This document shows, in pieces, positions 1 to 8,253 of a stretch of 36,007 bases of DNA. Numbering within the stretch: the first letter of the stretch is position 1; each line of letters opens with the position of its first letter. Location of the stretch: positions 1-36,007 of the forward strand of contig CALVRM010000023.1 in the NCBI GenBank assembly GCA_944358695.1, read 5' to 3'. Source of the stretch: an uncultured Bacilli bacterium. GTDB lineage: Bacteria > Bacillota_I > Bacilli_A > RF39 > UBA660. Made by a program: the position numbers and the translations under genes. The notes under the pieces are model-generated. The model was not told where the DNA came from. It did no database searches and saw only the letters and a list, made by a program, of their open reading frames with translations.

Positions 1-1
1 T

Positions 2-166
2 AAAGATGCTTCGGGCTCTTGCACCTTCAATTCGAGTAATTCGTACTGCTATGCTGGTACCATCGGTTTAAATGCTTATTCTGATGGTAGTGTCAGAGCT
101 TATGATCCCACTACGATTGCTAGTTGCATTGTCAATAGCAATGGCAGTGCTTATTGCGGTGAGTAG
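2..166 (+). CDS. C-terminal fragment of an exported Cys-rich protein
   Basis: The gene enters from the left edge and its last 54 codons are readable in the frame starting at base 2, ending in TAG at 164-166. The tail is rich in Ser, Gly, Asn and Tyr with four evenly scattered cysteines (motifs GSC, SYC, ASC, AYC) and almost no Lys or hydrophobic runs. This is typical of the folded, disulphide-bonded tail of a secreted or pilin-like protein. A rho-independent terminator follows at 298-334. I do not recognise the family. A type IV pilin-like protein is possible, since another one occurs at 11433, but the N-terminus that would show it lies outside the window. Confidence 0.6.
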   Translation, partial: KDASGSCTFNSSNSYCYAGTIGLNAYSDGSVRAYDPTTIASCIVNSNGSAYCGE

Positions 167-297
167 TTGCGGTAGTCCAGCAATTTCCAAGAGACTAAAG
201 TTTATGAGTGTAAAATCCATATTCATAAGGCTTGGGAACATGGATGATCTTTGTAATTTATAGTAGTAAAGCATTATAAAAATCTTTATCTTTTTAT

Positions 298-334
298 AAA
301 TACGCATTCGATAATTAGGAATGTGTATTTTTTT
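298..334 (+). terminator. Rho-independent terminator
   Basis: A 12-bp stem (AAATACGCATTC with GAATGTGTATTT, one G-T pair) and a 9-base loop lead into a T run. It ends the transcript of the gene cut by the left edge. The rest of 167-467 is AT-rich with no gene that I can support. Confidence 0.85.
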
Positions 335-467
335 AATGTTTGGAAAATTCAAGATGATCAAAAATTGGTATCATTGATTAGCAAGTTTTATTTGGCTGTG
401 GTATTTACTGTTTTTAATTAATATTCAATTTTTTTGAATTTAGTATATTTTAATAACTCATTAAAAA

Positions 468-476
468 TGTTATACT
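468..476 (+). promoter_or_regulatory. Extended -10 promoter of dacA
   Basis: TGT followed by TATACT forms an extended -10 element. No good -35 is visible 16-18 bases upstream, which fits TGn-dependent promoters. The distance to the GTG start of dacA is about 18 bases and includes the ribosome site TAGGTGAT. Confidence 0.6.
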
Positions 477-494
477 GATATAGTAGGTGATGAT

Positions 495-1712
495 GTGAAA
501 AATATATTTAAATGTTTTTTTTGCTTAATTATTTCGTTATTTATATTTTCAAATGTACAAGCTTTAGATCTTGATATTCAATCTAGTAATGCTATTTTAT
601 ATAATACGGATGAAAATAAAGTCTTATATCAGAAAAACGAAAATGAAAAAGTTCAAATTGCTAGTTTAACGAAAATAATGACGGCAATAATTACTTTAGA
701 AAAAATTGATAATTTAGATAAGACGGTAACTTTAGTTACTGAAGATTTTAAAGGATTATTAGAGGAAAATTTGGTCGTTTCTGGTTTCAAAGTGGGGCAA
801 ACGGTTTCTTACCGTGATTTATTATATGGATTATTATTGCCTTCGGGAGCTGATGCTGCGAAAGCTTTGGCTAGAAATGTTGGCGGAACAGAGGAAGAAT
901 TTGTAAGACTTATGAACGAAAAAGCGAAAAGTCTTAATTTGAAAAATACTTCGTTTACTAATCCAATTGGCTTAGATGATGAGAATAATTATTCAACAGT
1001 CAAAGAAGTTTCGATAATTTTTAAGCAAGCTTTAAAAAATGAAGATTTTAAAAAAATTATTACAGATGTTAGTTATACAACCTCTGATGGAAGTTTAACT
1101 TTAAAGAATAAAATTCGTCATAATAATAATGTTGGTACCTATTTATTAGGGGGAAAAACAGGAACAACAGATGGAGCTGGCCTTTGTTTAGCTAGCATTG
1201 CGCAAGCTGATGGTGTTAATTTTTTATTAGTAACCACGGGGGCCCCTTATGATAAAAAAGGTCCACATAATTATGAAGATGCGAAAACTATATATGAGTA
1301 TTTTATTGATAACTATGATTATCAAAAAGTAGTGGCAGTTAGCGATAGTATTTTATCGCTTGAGACTAAATATGCGAAAGAAAATCAAGTTCATTTTTAT
1401 TTAGATAATGATTTAAAAGTTTATTTACCTAATGATTTTAATAAAAACGATTTAAAATTCGATTATTCAGGGATAAAACTTATTACCCCATTTATGGAAA
1501 AGGGAACGAAATTAGGAACTTTGGATATTTATTATAAAGATGAAAAAATAAAAAGTGTAGAAATTACACTAAAAGATAAACTAGAAATTTCGTTTATAAA
1601 AATTATTGAAGAATATAGATTAGTTTTAATAGGATTAATTTTATTAGTTTTCATTTTAGTTTTTATGAAAAAGTGTAAAAGAAAAAAGAAAAAACGTAAA
1701 AGTATACGTTAG
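495..1712 (+). CDS. dacA: D-alanyl-D-alanine carboxypeptidase (peptidase S11, low-molecular-mass PBP)
   Basis: This enzyme trims the terminal D-Ala from peptidoglycan stem peptides outside the membrane. The 405-residue protein has an N-terminal signal sequence (about 1-23, ending VQA). The catalytic SLTK motif (SxxK) is at 57-60 and the KTG motif (GGKTGTT) at 221-223. The usual SxN motif appears as SGA at 117-119, so its Asn is replaced by Ala. A C-terminal beta domain is followed by a membrane segment around 374-390 and a very basic tail (KKCKRKKKKRKS), so it is tail-anchored as in other DacA proteins. The start is GTG at 495: the ATG just upstream runs into a stop at once, and TAGGTGA sits correctly. 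It has its own extended -10 promoter. Confidence 0.92.
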   Translation: MKNIFKCFFCLIISLFIFSNVQALDLDIQSSNAILYNTDENKVLYQKNENEKVQIASLTKIMTAIITLEKIDNLDKTVTLVTEDFKGLLEENLVVSGFKVGQTVSYRDLLYGLLLPSGADAAKALARNVGGTEEEFVRLMNEKAKSLNLKNTSFTNPIGLDDENNYSTVKEVSIIFKQALKNEDFKKIITDVSYTTSDGSLTLKNKIRHNNNVGTYLLGGKTGTTDGAGLCLASIAQADGVNFLLVTTGAPYDKKGPHNYEDAKTIYEYFIDNYDYQKVVAVSDSILSLETKYAKENQVHFYLDNDLKVYLPNDFNKNDLKFDYSGIKLITPFMEKGTKLGTLDIYYKDEKIKSVEITLKDKLEISFIKIIEEYRLVLIGLILLVFILVFMKKCKRKKKKRKSIR

Positions 1713-1737
1713 AAACTTAGGCTATATTTAGTTATTA

Positions 1738-1746
1738 TGTTATAAT
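1738..1746 (+). promoter_or_regulatory. Extended -10 promoter upstream of the HAD phosphatase gene
   Basis: TGT plus a perfect TATAAT lies 17 bases before the ATG at 1764, with the ribosome site AGGTGA between them. The -35 region is weak (TTAGGC at 1717-1722 is the best candidate). Confidence 0.6.
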
Positions 1747-1763
1747 TTAGTAGGTGAACTAGG

Positions 1764-2375
1764 ATGGGTAAAAATATCGAAATGTTAAAGTGTTTTATGA
1801 AAGTTATGCGCGGCGATTCTTTAGAAACCATTAAAGTAATTCCGGACATGTATCAAGAGAGTATATATACAATAGATGAAGATTATTTATTAAGGATTGG
1901 AATTAATAAACTTATTTTAGATATTGATGGCACTTTGCTTCCAGCAGATGATATATATGTACCTGAGAAATTAATTGATAGAATTAAAACTTTTCGAAAT
2001 AAACAATTTTCAATATGTTTAGTTTCTAATAATGGTAAAGACAGAGTAGAGCCAGTGGCTAAGGCTTTGGGTCTTTTAGATAGTTATTTAGCCAGTGCAT
2101 GTAAGCCGTTACCGTCAGCTTTTGACAAGGCTTTAGAAATCCTAGATGGTGATAAAAAAAATGTGGCTATGGTTGGTGATCAAATGATGAGTGATGTTAA
2201 AGGCGCTAATGAATATGGCATTTATTCGATTTTAGTAAAACCGATTTCGAATCACAATAACATTCAAACGAAAACAAGCCGTTTTTTGCAAAACAAAATG
2301 GAAAAACATTTGAAAAAAATGGGAATGTTTGATCATGAAATATTTTATAAGAAAAAAGGAGAAGTGATAAAGTGA
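1764..2375 (+). CDS. YqeG family HAD-IIIA phosphatase
   Basis: This is a 203-residue HAD-superfamily phosphatase of the YqeG type, cytosolic, with an unknown physiological substrate. Motif I is DIDGT (nucleophile Asp53 and general acid Asp55), motif II is the Ser/Thr region VSNNG at 87-91, motif III is the lysine of CKPLP at 113-117, and motif IV is GDQMMSD (Asp139, Asp144). In Bacillus yqeG sits in an operon with yqeH and aroE; here it is coupled to deoD instead, overlapping its start by four bases (GTGA at 2372-2375). The coupling suggests a link to nucleotide salvage, but that is inference. The C-terminal 40 residues are basic and rich in Lys. Confidence 0.85.
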   Translation: MGKNIEMLKCFMKVMRGDSLETIKVIPDMYQESIYTIDEDYLLRIGINKLILDIDGTLLPADDIYVPEKLIDRIKTFRNKQFSICLVSNNGKDRVEPVAKALGLLDSYLASACKPLPSAFDKALEILDGDKKNVAMVGDQMMSDVKGANEYGIYSILVKPISNHNNIQTKTSRFLQNKMEKHLKKMGMFDHEIFYKKKGEVIK

Positions 2376-3091
2376 CACCACATAATTCAGCTTCAAAAGG
2401 ACAAATAGCCGAAAGAGTAATAATGCCTGGCGATCCTTTACGATCAAAATTTATAGTAGAAAATTATTTTGATGACTATGAAATCGTTAGCGAAGTTAGA
2501 GGTAATACGGTTTATACTGGTCACTATAAAGGGCAAAGGATTAGTGTAATGGCCTCCGGAATGGGAATTCCTAGCATGGGAATTTATGCGTATGAGCTTT
2601 TTAATTACTATGATGTTAAAGTAATTATTAAAATTGGTTCTTGCGGTGCTTATAAGGACAATATGAAGTTGTTTGACATTGTTTTAGCTGGACGTACTTA
2701 TTCTGAAACAAATTATGATATGGCAGCGGGAAATGACGATATAAGTATTGTATATCCTTCATTAGATTTAAACAAAAAATTAGTTGCTAAAGCGATTTCT
2801 ATGGATATTCCGGTTCAAATAGGTGATGTTATTTGTTCAGAATGTTTTGATGCTTATATGGAAGATAAAAAAAGTTTTTTGACTAGAATACCTAGAGAAA
2901 TTGATCCTATGGTGGGAGAAATGGAAAGTTATGCGTTATTTTATTTAGCCGAAAAATTTAAAAAACAGGCGGCTTGTGTTCTTACCGTTACTGATATTAT
3001 TGGAACAGAGATGTGCGCATCACCTTTAGAACGCGAAAAAGGGCTGCGAGCAGCAATCGAAATGACTTTAGAAGCACTTAAAATGTTATAA
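2372..3091 (+). CDS. deoD: Purine nucleoside phosphorylase, DeoD type
   Basis: The enzyme splits purine (deoxy)ribonucleosides with phosphate into base and (deoxy)ribose-1-phosphate, for purine salvage. The 239 residues match the hexameric bacterial DeoD length. Visible motifs are the start MTPHNSASKG, the phosphate loop GDPLR (20-24), GMGIPS (63-68), GSCG (89-92), the nucleoside-binding MES at 184-186 and Asp208 in TVTD, the equivalent of the base-protonating Asp204. The start is GTG at 2372, with AAAGGAGAAG upstream and a 4-base overlap with the preceding gene, so translation is probably coupled. A weak GGTTT/AAACC hairpin with TTTT follows the stop (about 3096-3110). Confidence 0.93.
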   Translation: MTPHNSASKGQIAERVIMPGDPLRSKFIVENYFDDYEIVSEVRGNTVYTGHYKGQRISVMASGMGIPSMGIYAYELFNYYDVKVIIKIGSCGAYKDNMKLFDIVLAGRTYSETNYDMAAGNDDISIVYPSLDLNKKLVAKAISMDIPVQIGDVICSECFDAYMEDKKSFLTRIPREIDPMVGEMESYALFYLAEKFKKQAACVLTVTDIIGTEMCASPLEREKGLRAAIEMTLEALKML

Positions 3092-3157
3092 CTTGGTTTG
3101 AAAACCTTTTAAGGATATAAAAACAAAAAAACGTCATAATATAAAAAGAGGTGAAAT

Positions 3158-4432
3158 ATGAATTACGAATTATACAATATGGGGAACTATAACTTATATT
3201 TGATCAATACTGATAAATTTAAAACAATTTCAGTATCTGCATATTTTTGTCATGAAGATACTCGAGAAGACGGTGTGTATTCAGCCATTTTAAAAGATGT
3301 TTTGGAAGCAGGAACTGCGGGCTATGAAAAGTTAAATGATTATTATAAACAGAGGCTAGAAATATATGACCCGAAAGTAACGATTAGAAATCTCACTTTT
3401 GGTAAAGAAAGTGCTTTCTTATTAAATGGGCAATTTGCCAATGAAAAATATACGGAAAAGGGAATGAATGAAAAAAGTATTAAATTTATTTTTGATATGC
3501 TTTATAATCCGAAATTAGAAGGCCAAGCTTTTGAGGAAGAGACTTTTGAAATTTGCCGCCATGATTATGTAGAGTTACTTAAAGCTTCTAAAGATAATCC
3601 AAGAGTATACAGTAGAGCTCGTCTTTGGGAAGAGATGAATGTATGTGATTATCAAGTTATGTCAAATGATGAAGTTATTGACTTTGCTTCAAAAATGACT
3701 GCTCATGATTTATATCGATACTATCAAAGCTTATTTACGGAAAATTCGTTAGATATTTTTATTATTGGTGATTTTGATAACGAAGAAATGAAAAATATTA
3801 TTAATGGCCTAATAAAAGGTGATTTTAAACCGTCTTCTAAAAAACGTTATATCAATTTTAGTAGTGTTCGTAGTAAAGCTAAAAAAGTTATCGAGCCCGC
3901 TCAAACAGGGCAAAGCCAATTAGCGATTGGTTTAAAATTTACGGATTTAACAGATTTTGAGCGTAATTATGTATCGATATTTTATATAAGCATTTTAGGT
4001 GGGAATTGGAGTTCTAAATTAAATCAAGTAGTGCGTGAAGAGAACTCTTTGTGTTATTATATTGGGGCACTTCGTAATATGACATGTAGTGTGGCCTACA
4101 TATATGCGGGAATTGATGCGGGAAATTTTGAAAAAACTTGCAAGTTAATTAAAGAACAAATGCAGTTAATGGTCAAAGGTGATTTTACTTTAGATCATAT
4201 GAAGCAGGTTAAACAAATTTATGAAAATTCTTTAGTAGAAATAGAAGATAATCAACTGTCTATATTAAATACATTAGTATCACAAGTATTAAATGATGCT
4301 GATGATATTGCTAAAAGGCGCGAGGAAATAAACAAAGTTACTAAGAAGGATATTGTCGCATTAGCAAAAAAAATTAATTTTGATGTAATTTATTTACTTA
4401 AGGGGGAAAATAATGAAAAAGGTCAAGCTTAA
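3158..4432 (+). CDS. M16 family protein without zinc motif (YmfF-like partner)
   Basis: A 424-residue protein of the insulinase/pitrilysin (M16) fold. The position where active members have HxxEH reads KDVLE (46-50, in the context AILKDVLEAGT), so it cannot bind the catalytic zinc in the usual way. It is followed, with a 20-base overlap, by an M16 protein with an intact HxxEH. Such inactive/active pairs are known in the family (B. subtilis YmfF/YmfH, alpha/beta mitochondrial processing peptidase), where the inactive partner shapes the substrate chamber. The start at 3158 is supported by AAGAGGTGAAAT. Substrate is unknown. Confidence 0.85.
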   Translation: MNYELYNMGNYNLYLINTDKFKTISVSAYFCHEDTREDGVYSAILKDVLEAGTAGYEKLNDYYKQRLEIYDPKVTIRNLTFGKESAFLLNGQFANEKYTEKGMNEKSIKFIFDMLYNPKLEGQAFEEETFEICRHDYVELLKASKDNPRVYSRARLWEEMNVCDYQVMSNDEVIDFASKMTAHDLYRYYQSLFTENSLDIFIIGDFDNEEMKNIINGLIKGDFKPSSKKRYINFSSVRSKAKKVIEPAQTGQSQLAIGLKFTDLTDFERNYVSIFYISILGGNWSSKLNQVVREENSLCYYIGALRNMTCSVAYIYAGIDAGNFEKTCKLIKEQMQLMVKGDFTLDHMKQVKQIYENSLVEIEDNQLSILNTLVSQVLNDADDIAKRREEINKVTKKDIVALAKKINFDVIYLLKGENNEKGQA

Positions 4433-5687
4433 GGGTTTAGAATTAGATGTGTATAAAGGCAAGCTAGATAATGGGCTGCTAGTTTATATTTGTCCGATGG
4501 AAAAACATGATACTCATGCTTCGATTGTTGTAAGGTATGGTAATGATGTATTGGAATTTGTACCGAGAGGGAAAAATGATTTTACGAAAATTCCACCGGG
4601 AACAGCGCATTTTTTGGAACATAAAATGTTTGCAACTGAAGAGGGCCTTGATCCAATGATTTTATTTTCCAATAACGGTGCTTCTTCTAATGCTTATACT
4701 TCTTCAAATGTTACTCGTTATTATTTTACTGGGGCGTCTCATTTTTATGACAATTTAAAAATTTTACTTGATTGTATTACAACACCTTATTTTACTAAAG
4801 AAAATATTGAAAAAGAGCAGGGAATAATTGAACAAGAAATTAAAGCTGGTTTTGATGACCCTGGACATATGGCTTATTTTTTAGCTTGTAAGAGTTTGTT
4901 TAAATCTCATCCTCACAAATATCCAGTTGCTGGTTACGTTGATTCGATTAAAAAATTGACACCAGAAATGTTATACGATTGTTATAATACTTTTTATCAT
5001 CCTGATAATATGTATTTAGTTATTACTGGTAATGTTGATCCTGATGAAGCTTTTGCTTTTGTTCAAAATTATTACCAGGGGTGCAATTTTATGGCTCACG
5101 CAGAAATAAAAGTTAAACAGTACGCTGAAAAAGGACAAGTGGCTATTAAAAAAGCTGTTGAAACGATGGACATTACTAAGAAGATTTTGACGATTAATTA
5201 TAAAGTAAAAGTTGATAATACTAAATGTGAGAAGTTTTTTACTAATCTTTATTTGTTAATTTATTTAGATATTTTATTTAGTGAGATGTCTGATTTATAT
5301 GACGAGAACCACCATGATAAAAACATATTAAGGCAGATAGAATATTATATTGAAAATGTTGAAGATTATGTGGCGATTTATTTTGATATTGAGGTTATAG
5401 ATGATGAGGGTGTTTTAAAGAAAATTAATGATACAATTAATCAAAAAGAGTTTACTGAAGAAGATTTTAAACTAATTTCAAAAAATCTTGTTAAATCAGC
5501 AATCTTATCGACGGAAAATGTAAATGGGGTTGCTAATTTAATCGTCAATCAAGAACTTCTATATGATAAATTTCATACAGATTTTTATGATAAATATAAA
5601 AATTTAAGCTATCAAGATTGCAAAGAATTTATAGAGAGTTTAGACTTTTCTAATTATTCAATCGGAATTATTAAAAAGGAAGAATAA
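4413..5687 (+). CDS. M16 family zinc peptidase (YmfH-like, active partner)
   Basis: A 424-residue M16 metallopeptidase. The inverted zinc motif HFLEH is at 66-70 (His66 and His70 as ligands, Glu69 as base), and the third ligand is probably Glu142 in the stretch EQGIIEQEI. It has the same length as the upstream partner and probably forms a heterodimer with it. The ATG at 4413 lies inside the end of the upstream gene and is preceded by a very G-rich ribosome site (AAGGGGGAAAA). This G run is also the best complement in the window to the C-rich stretch of the candidate small RNA at 18245 (see findings). Confidence 0.88.
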   Translation: MKKVKLKGLELDVYKGKLDNGLLVYICPMEKHDTHASIVVRYGNDVLEFVPRGKNDFTKIPPGTAHFLEHKMFATEEGLDPMILFSNNGASSNAYTSSNVTRYYFTGASHFYDNLKILLDCITTPYFTKENIEKEQGIIEQEIKAGFDDPGHMAYFLACKSLFKSHPHKYPVAGYVDSIKKLTPEMLYDCYNTFYHPDNMYLVITGNVDPDEAFAFVQNYYQGCNFMAHAEIKVKQYAEKGQVAIKKAVETMDITKKILTINYKVKVDNTKCEKFFTNLYLLIYLDILFSEMSDLYDENHHDKNILRQIEYYIENVEDYVAIYFDIEVIDDEGVLKKINDTINQKEFTEEDFKLISKNLVKSAILSTENVNGVANLIVNQELLYDKFHTDFYDKYKNLSYQDCKEFIESLDFSNYSIGIIKKEE

Positions 5688-5695
5688 ATGAGTCT

Positions 5696-5724
5696 ATTCT
5701 TTTTTATATTATATAAAAAAGAAT
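5696..5724 (+). terminator. AT-only hairpin after the M16 pair
   Basis: An A/T palindrome (ATTCTTTTTTATA, loop TTA, TATAAAAAAGAAT) lies right after the stop codon. It lacks a clear T run on the plus strand, so its strength as a terminator is uncertain. Confidence 0.4.
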
Positions 5725-5746
5725 TTATTAACCCGATTAGGAAAAT

Positions 5747-5775
5747 TTGCAATTTCTTAAAAAATGTGATAAATT
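5747..5775 (+). promoter_or_regulatory. Probable secG promoter
   Basis: TTGCAA and TAAATT are separated by 17 bases, with TGA just before the -10 (extended type). The secG ATG is at 5797, after AGGAGG. Confidence 0.5.
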
Positions 5776-5796
5776 AATAGAGCTAGGAGGAATACT

Positions 5797-6015
5797 ATGC
5801 AGGTATTGTTAATTATTGTATCGATTTTAATTATTGCTATTGTCATTTTACAAAGTGGTAAATCGGCAACAGCTAGTAGCAGTATTATGGGCGGGAACGA
5901 TGAATTGTTTGCTAATCGTAAAGAAAGAGGTAGTGAACTATTTATCACTAGGCTTACCGCGGTCTTAGGTGTAGCATTTTTTGTTATTTGTATCGCAATG
6001 GAATTTGTTGGATAG
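5797..6015 (+). CDS. secG: Preprotein translocase subunit SecG
   Basis: The small SecG subunit of the SecYEG protein-export channel. The 72 residues form two membrane helices (about 1-20 and 50-71) joined by a cytosolic loop that holds the family signature LQSGKSA...SIMGG. Length and pattern are typical of Firmicutes SecG. The ribosome site GGAGG is well placed, the gene has its own promoter, and a terminator follows directly. In many Firmicutes secG precedes rnr and smpB; those genes are not here. Confidence 0.93.
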   Translation: MQVLLIIVSILIIAIVILQSGKSATASSSIMGGNDELFANRKERGSELFITRLTAVLGVAFFVICIAMEFVG

Positions 6016-6036
6016 TAGCTACGGCTATTATTTTTT
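6012..6036 (+). terminator. Rho-independent terminator of secG
   Basis: ATAGTAGC, loop TACG, GCTATTAT, then six T. The stem begins inside the last codon of secG. Confidence 0.85.
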
Positions 6037-6111
6037 ATCATAACTTAAATTATTCAGCATAAAGATTAATAGATGTTTAATATAAGCAGCACAGAAATTG
6101 GAGGTGTTAAA

Positions 6112-6402
6112 ATGGAAGAAATGAATGATCGATTTGAAACATATCCTTCTGGCAGTGACGTAATACGTACTTCGTCATATGTTTCACTTGAGAATCTTGG
6201 AAATGGTGAGCCTGATTACGAAGGTTTTGCAAAGGCCGTGACTATGGCAGTTGATAGCCTCGAGCGAAACAAATATTCAGAATCAGAGTTTTGTGGAATC
6301 ATTAGTACTTTAGTTGATAACTATGGTATTCCTAGATTCCATGCTCCAACTAGTCCAGATTATTATAACAATAAAGCTAAAAGTTTAGGAACGAGAAGTT
6401 AA
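6112..6402 (+). CDS. Small hypothetical protein (96 aa)
   Basis: I do not recognise this protein. The open frame extends back to 6073, but the start is set at ATG 6112 because TTGGAGGTG lies at the right distance. The product is soluble and acidic in its first half (MEEMNDRFETYPSG), with a helical middle (FAKAVTMAVDSLERNKYSE) and a basic end (NNKAKSLGTRS). It has one Cys, and neither a signal peptide nor membrane segments. It stands alone between secG and rlmN, with a terminator on each side, so it is probably expressed by itself. No clear promoter is visible in the 76 bases upstream. Confidence 0.7.
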   Translation: MEEMNDRFETYPSGSDVIRTSSYVSLENLGNGEPDYEGFAKAVTMAVDSLERNKYSESEFCGIISTLVDNYGIPRFHAPTSPDYYNNKAKSLGTRS

Positions 6403-6460
6403 GACAAAAGCAATTTTGTCTTTTAGTTTGTAAAATAATAGAAATTTCTATTATTTTTTT
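6401..6460 (+). terminator. Two tandem hairpins with T runs
   Basis: The first hairpin is AAGACAAAA, GCAA, TTTTGTCTT followed by TTTT-type bases (6401-6424). The second is the perfect palindrome AAAATAATAGAAA/TTTCTATTATTTT (6432-6457) running into more T. Together they separate the small gene from rlmN. Confidence 0.8.
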
Positions 6461-6468
6461 GCTTTTTT

Positions 6469-6477
6469 TGGTATAAT
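6469..6477 (+). promoter_or_regulatory. Extended -10 promoter of the rlmN-prkC-rsgA-nifJ run
   Basis: TGG then TATAAT, 18 bases before the rlmN ATG. It is the only clear promoter I see before the tightly packed genes that extend to 15257. Confidence 0.6.
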
Positions 6478-6495
6478 TTATATTAGGGTGGGAAT

Positions 6496-7518
6496 ATGAA
6501 CATATATAGTGCGACACTTGAAGATTTAGAGCATTATTTTGAAAGTATAGATGAAAAAAAATTTAAAGCTATACAAGTATATGACTGGCTTTATAAAAAA
6601 AGGGTAAAATCATTTAAGAAAATGAGCAATATTAAAAAGACGGTAATTGATACTTTGGCCCGTGATTTTACAATTTCTCAGCCTAAAATAATTGCGAAAC
6701 AAATTGGTAAAGATGTATTTAAATATTTGTTTGAGTTAGATGATAAGGCTAAAGTGGAAGCGGTTTTAATGATTCATAATTATGGTAATAGTTTGTGCGT
6801 TTCGACACAGGTTGGTTGTAATATGGGATGCGCTTTTTGTGAAAGTGGAAGGCGTAAGAAAAAAAGAAATTTAGAGCCTTCAGAAATGGTGAGCCAAATT
6901 TTATTAATAGAAGAAGATTTGAATATTAGAATATCACATGTAGTACTAATGGGAATTGGTGAGCCATTTGATAATTATGAAAATGTGATGAAGTTTATTA
7001 AGATTGTCAATTGTGGTAAAGGAATCGATATTGGGGCTAGGCATATAACGGTTTCTACTTGTGGAATCGTGCCGAAAATTAAAGAGTTTGCTAAGGAAAA
7101 TTTACAGGTTAACTTAGCTATTTCATTACATGCTCCAAATGATGAACTTCGAAATAGACTTATGAAAATAAATAAAGTATATAAGCTTGAAGAATTAATT
7201 AAAGCAGTTAAAGAATATATTGTGCAAACTAATAGAAGAGTTACTTTTGAATATATTATGCTTAAAGATATAAACGATAGTAAAAAATGTGCTTTAGAGT
7301 TAGCTTACTTGCTAAAGGGCTTGAATGCTTATGTTAATTTGATTCCTTATAATGAGACAAGCCATATTGACTTTAAAAAGGCTAACGAGGATAGAATTAT
7401 GGAATTTTATGATGTTTTAAAGAAAAATAAAATAAACGTGACTGTAAGAAAAGAGTTTGGCTCGGAAGTAAGTGCGGCATGTGGTCAATTAAGATCAAAT
7501 TACGAGGAGGAAAATTAA
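6496..7518 (+). CDS. rlmN: Dual-specificity 23S rRNA/tRNA adenine-C2 methyltransferase
   Basis: A radical-SAM enzyme that methylates C2 of A2503 in 23S rRNA (and A37 of some tRNAs). The 340 residues match the family. The CxxxCxxC cluster is CNMGCAFC (Cys108, 112, 115). Cys329 in SAACGQL is the residue that becomes the methyl-carrying cysteine, and Cys101 (SLCVSTQ) fits the resolving cysteine. The start at 6496 follows GGGTGGGA. The gene ends in TAA that shares one base with the next ATG, so it is coupled to the phosphatase and kinase genes, which is the usual Firmicutes order. Confidence 0.95.
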   Translation: MNIYSATLEDLEHYFESIDEKKFKAIQVYDWLYKKRVKSFKKMSNIKKTVIDTLARDFTISQPKIIAKQIGKDVFKYLFELDDKAKVEAVLMIHNYGNSLCVSTQVGCNMGCAFCESGRRKKKRNLEPSEMVSQILLIEEDLNIRISHVVLMGIGEPFDNYENVMKFIKIVNCGKGIDIGARHITVSTCGIVPKIKEFAKENLQVNLAISLHAPNDELRNRLMKINKVYKLEELIKAVKEYIVQTNRRVTFEYIMLKDINDSKKCALELAYLLKGLNAYVNLIPYNETSHIDFKKANEDRIMEFYDVLKKNKINVTVRKEFGSEVSAACGQLRSNYEEEN

Positions 7519-8252
7519 TGGAATATTCTTATTTAACAGATCCCGGAAAAGTTAGAGATCATAATGAAGATAGTGTGACAATTGTCAAGAATGGCAATGA
7601 CGAGATTTTAATGGCAGTGGCTGACGGAATGGGCGGTCATAAGGGCGGTGAAATTGCTTCATCGATTGCTATTACTAACATTGGCAAACGTTTTATGGGT
7701 ACTAGCACAGTAGGAAATAAGGAAGATGCAATTGCTTTTATTAAAGAAATTGTTAGCGAAGCTAATATTCTTTTATATAAATATACCGGCGAGAATCCTG
7801 AAAGTACCGGCATGGGAACTACCATAGTTTTAGCATTGTTAACTAAAGATTTTCTATTATTTGGTAATATTGGCGATTCATCTGGCTACGTAATTAAAAA
7901 TAAGAAATTATATAAAATTACATCGGATCACACGTTAGTGAATTTATTAGTTAAATCAGGAGAATTAACGCCAGAGGAAGCGAAAGATCATCCACGTAAA
8001 AATGTCCTTATGCGCGCACTTGGAGCTAATATGACGGTAGAAATGGATATCTTTGATGTTGAAACTGATGTCGATGGAATCTTTTTATGTAGTGATGGTT
8101 TAACCAATATGCTTGACAATGAGCAAATTGAGAAAGTTTTAGATGACAATTTAAGTATTGATGAGAAGCTACAAAAACTTATTTTAAAAGCCAATAATCG
8201 CGGGGGTACTGATAATATTTCAGTGGCATATTTGACTAAGGAGGTAAAGTAA
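7518..8252 (+). CDS. prpC: PP2C-type Ser/Thr protein phosphatase
   Basis: It removes phosphate from Ser/Thr of proteins phosphorylated by the PASTA kinase next door. The 244 residues contain the PP2C metal motifs RDHNEDS (13-19), ADGMGGH (35-41), GDSSGY and the closing GGTDNIS. The open frame begins at 7479, but ATG 7518 is the start: ACGAGGAGGAAAA lies just upstream and this ATG overlaps the rlmN stop by one base. The kinase gene begins two bases after its stop. The pair is a classical reversible signalling module for cell-wall growth and dormancy exit. Confidence 0.94.
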   Translation: MEYSYLTDPGKVRDHNEDSVTIVKNGNDEILMAVADGMGGHKGGEIASSIAITNIGKRFMGTSTVGNKEDAIAFIKEIVSEANILLYKYTGENPESTGMGTTIVLALLTKDFLLFGNIGDSSGYVIKNKKLYKITSDHTLVNLLVKSGELTPEEAKDHPRKNVLMRALGANMTVEMDIFDVETDVDGIFLCSDGLTNMLDNEQIEKVLDDNLSIDEKLQKLILKANNRGGTDNISVAYLTKEVK

Positions 8253-8253
8253 T

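Noticed and set aside
72-361. Open frames on both strands at the left edge
   Set aside because: They overlap the better-supported gene end at 2-166 and the terminator at 298-334, have no ribosome site and read as unnatural protein.
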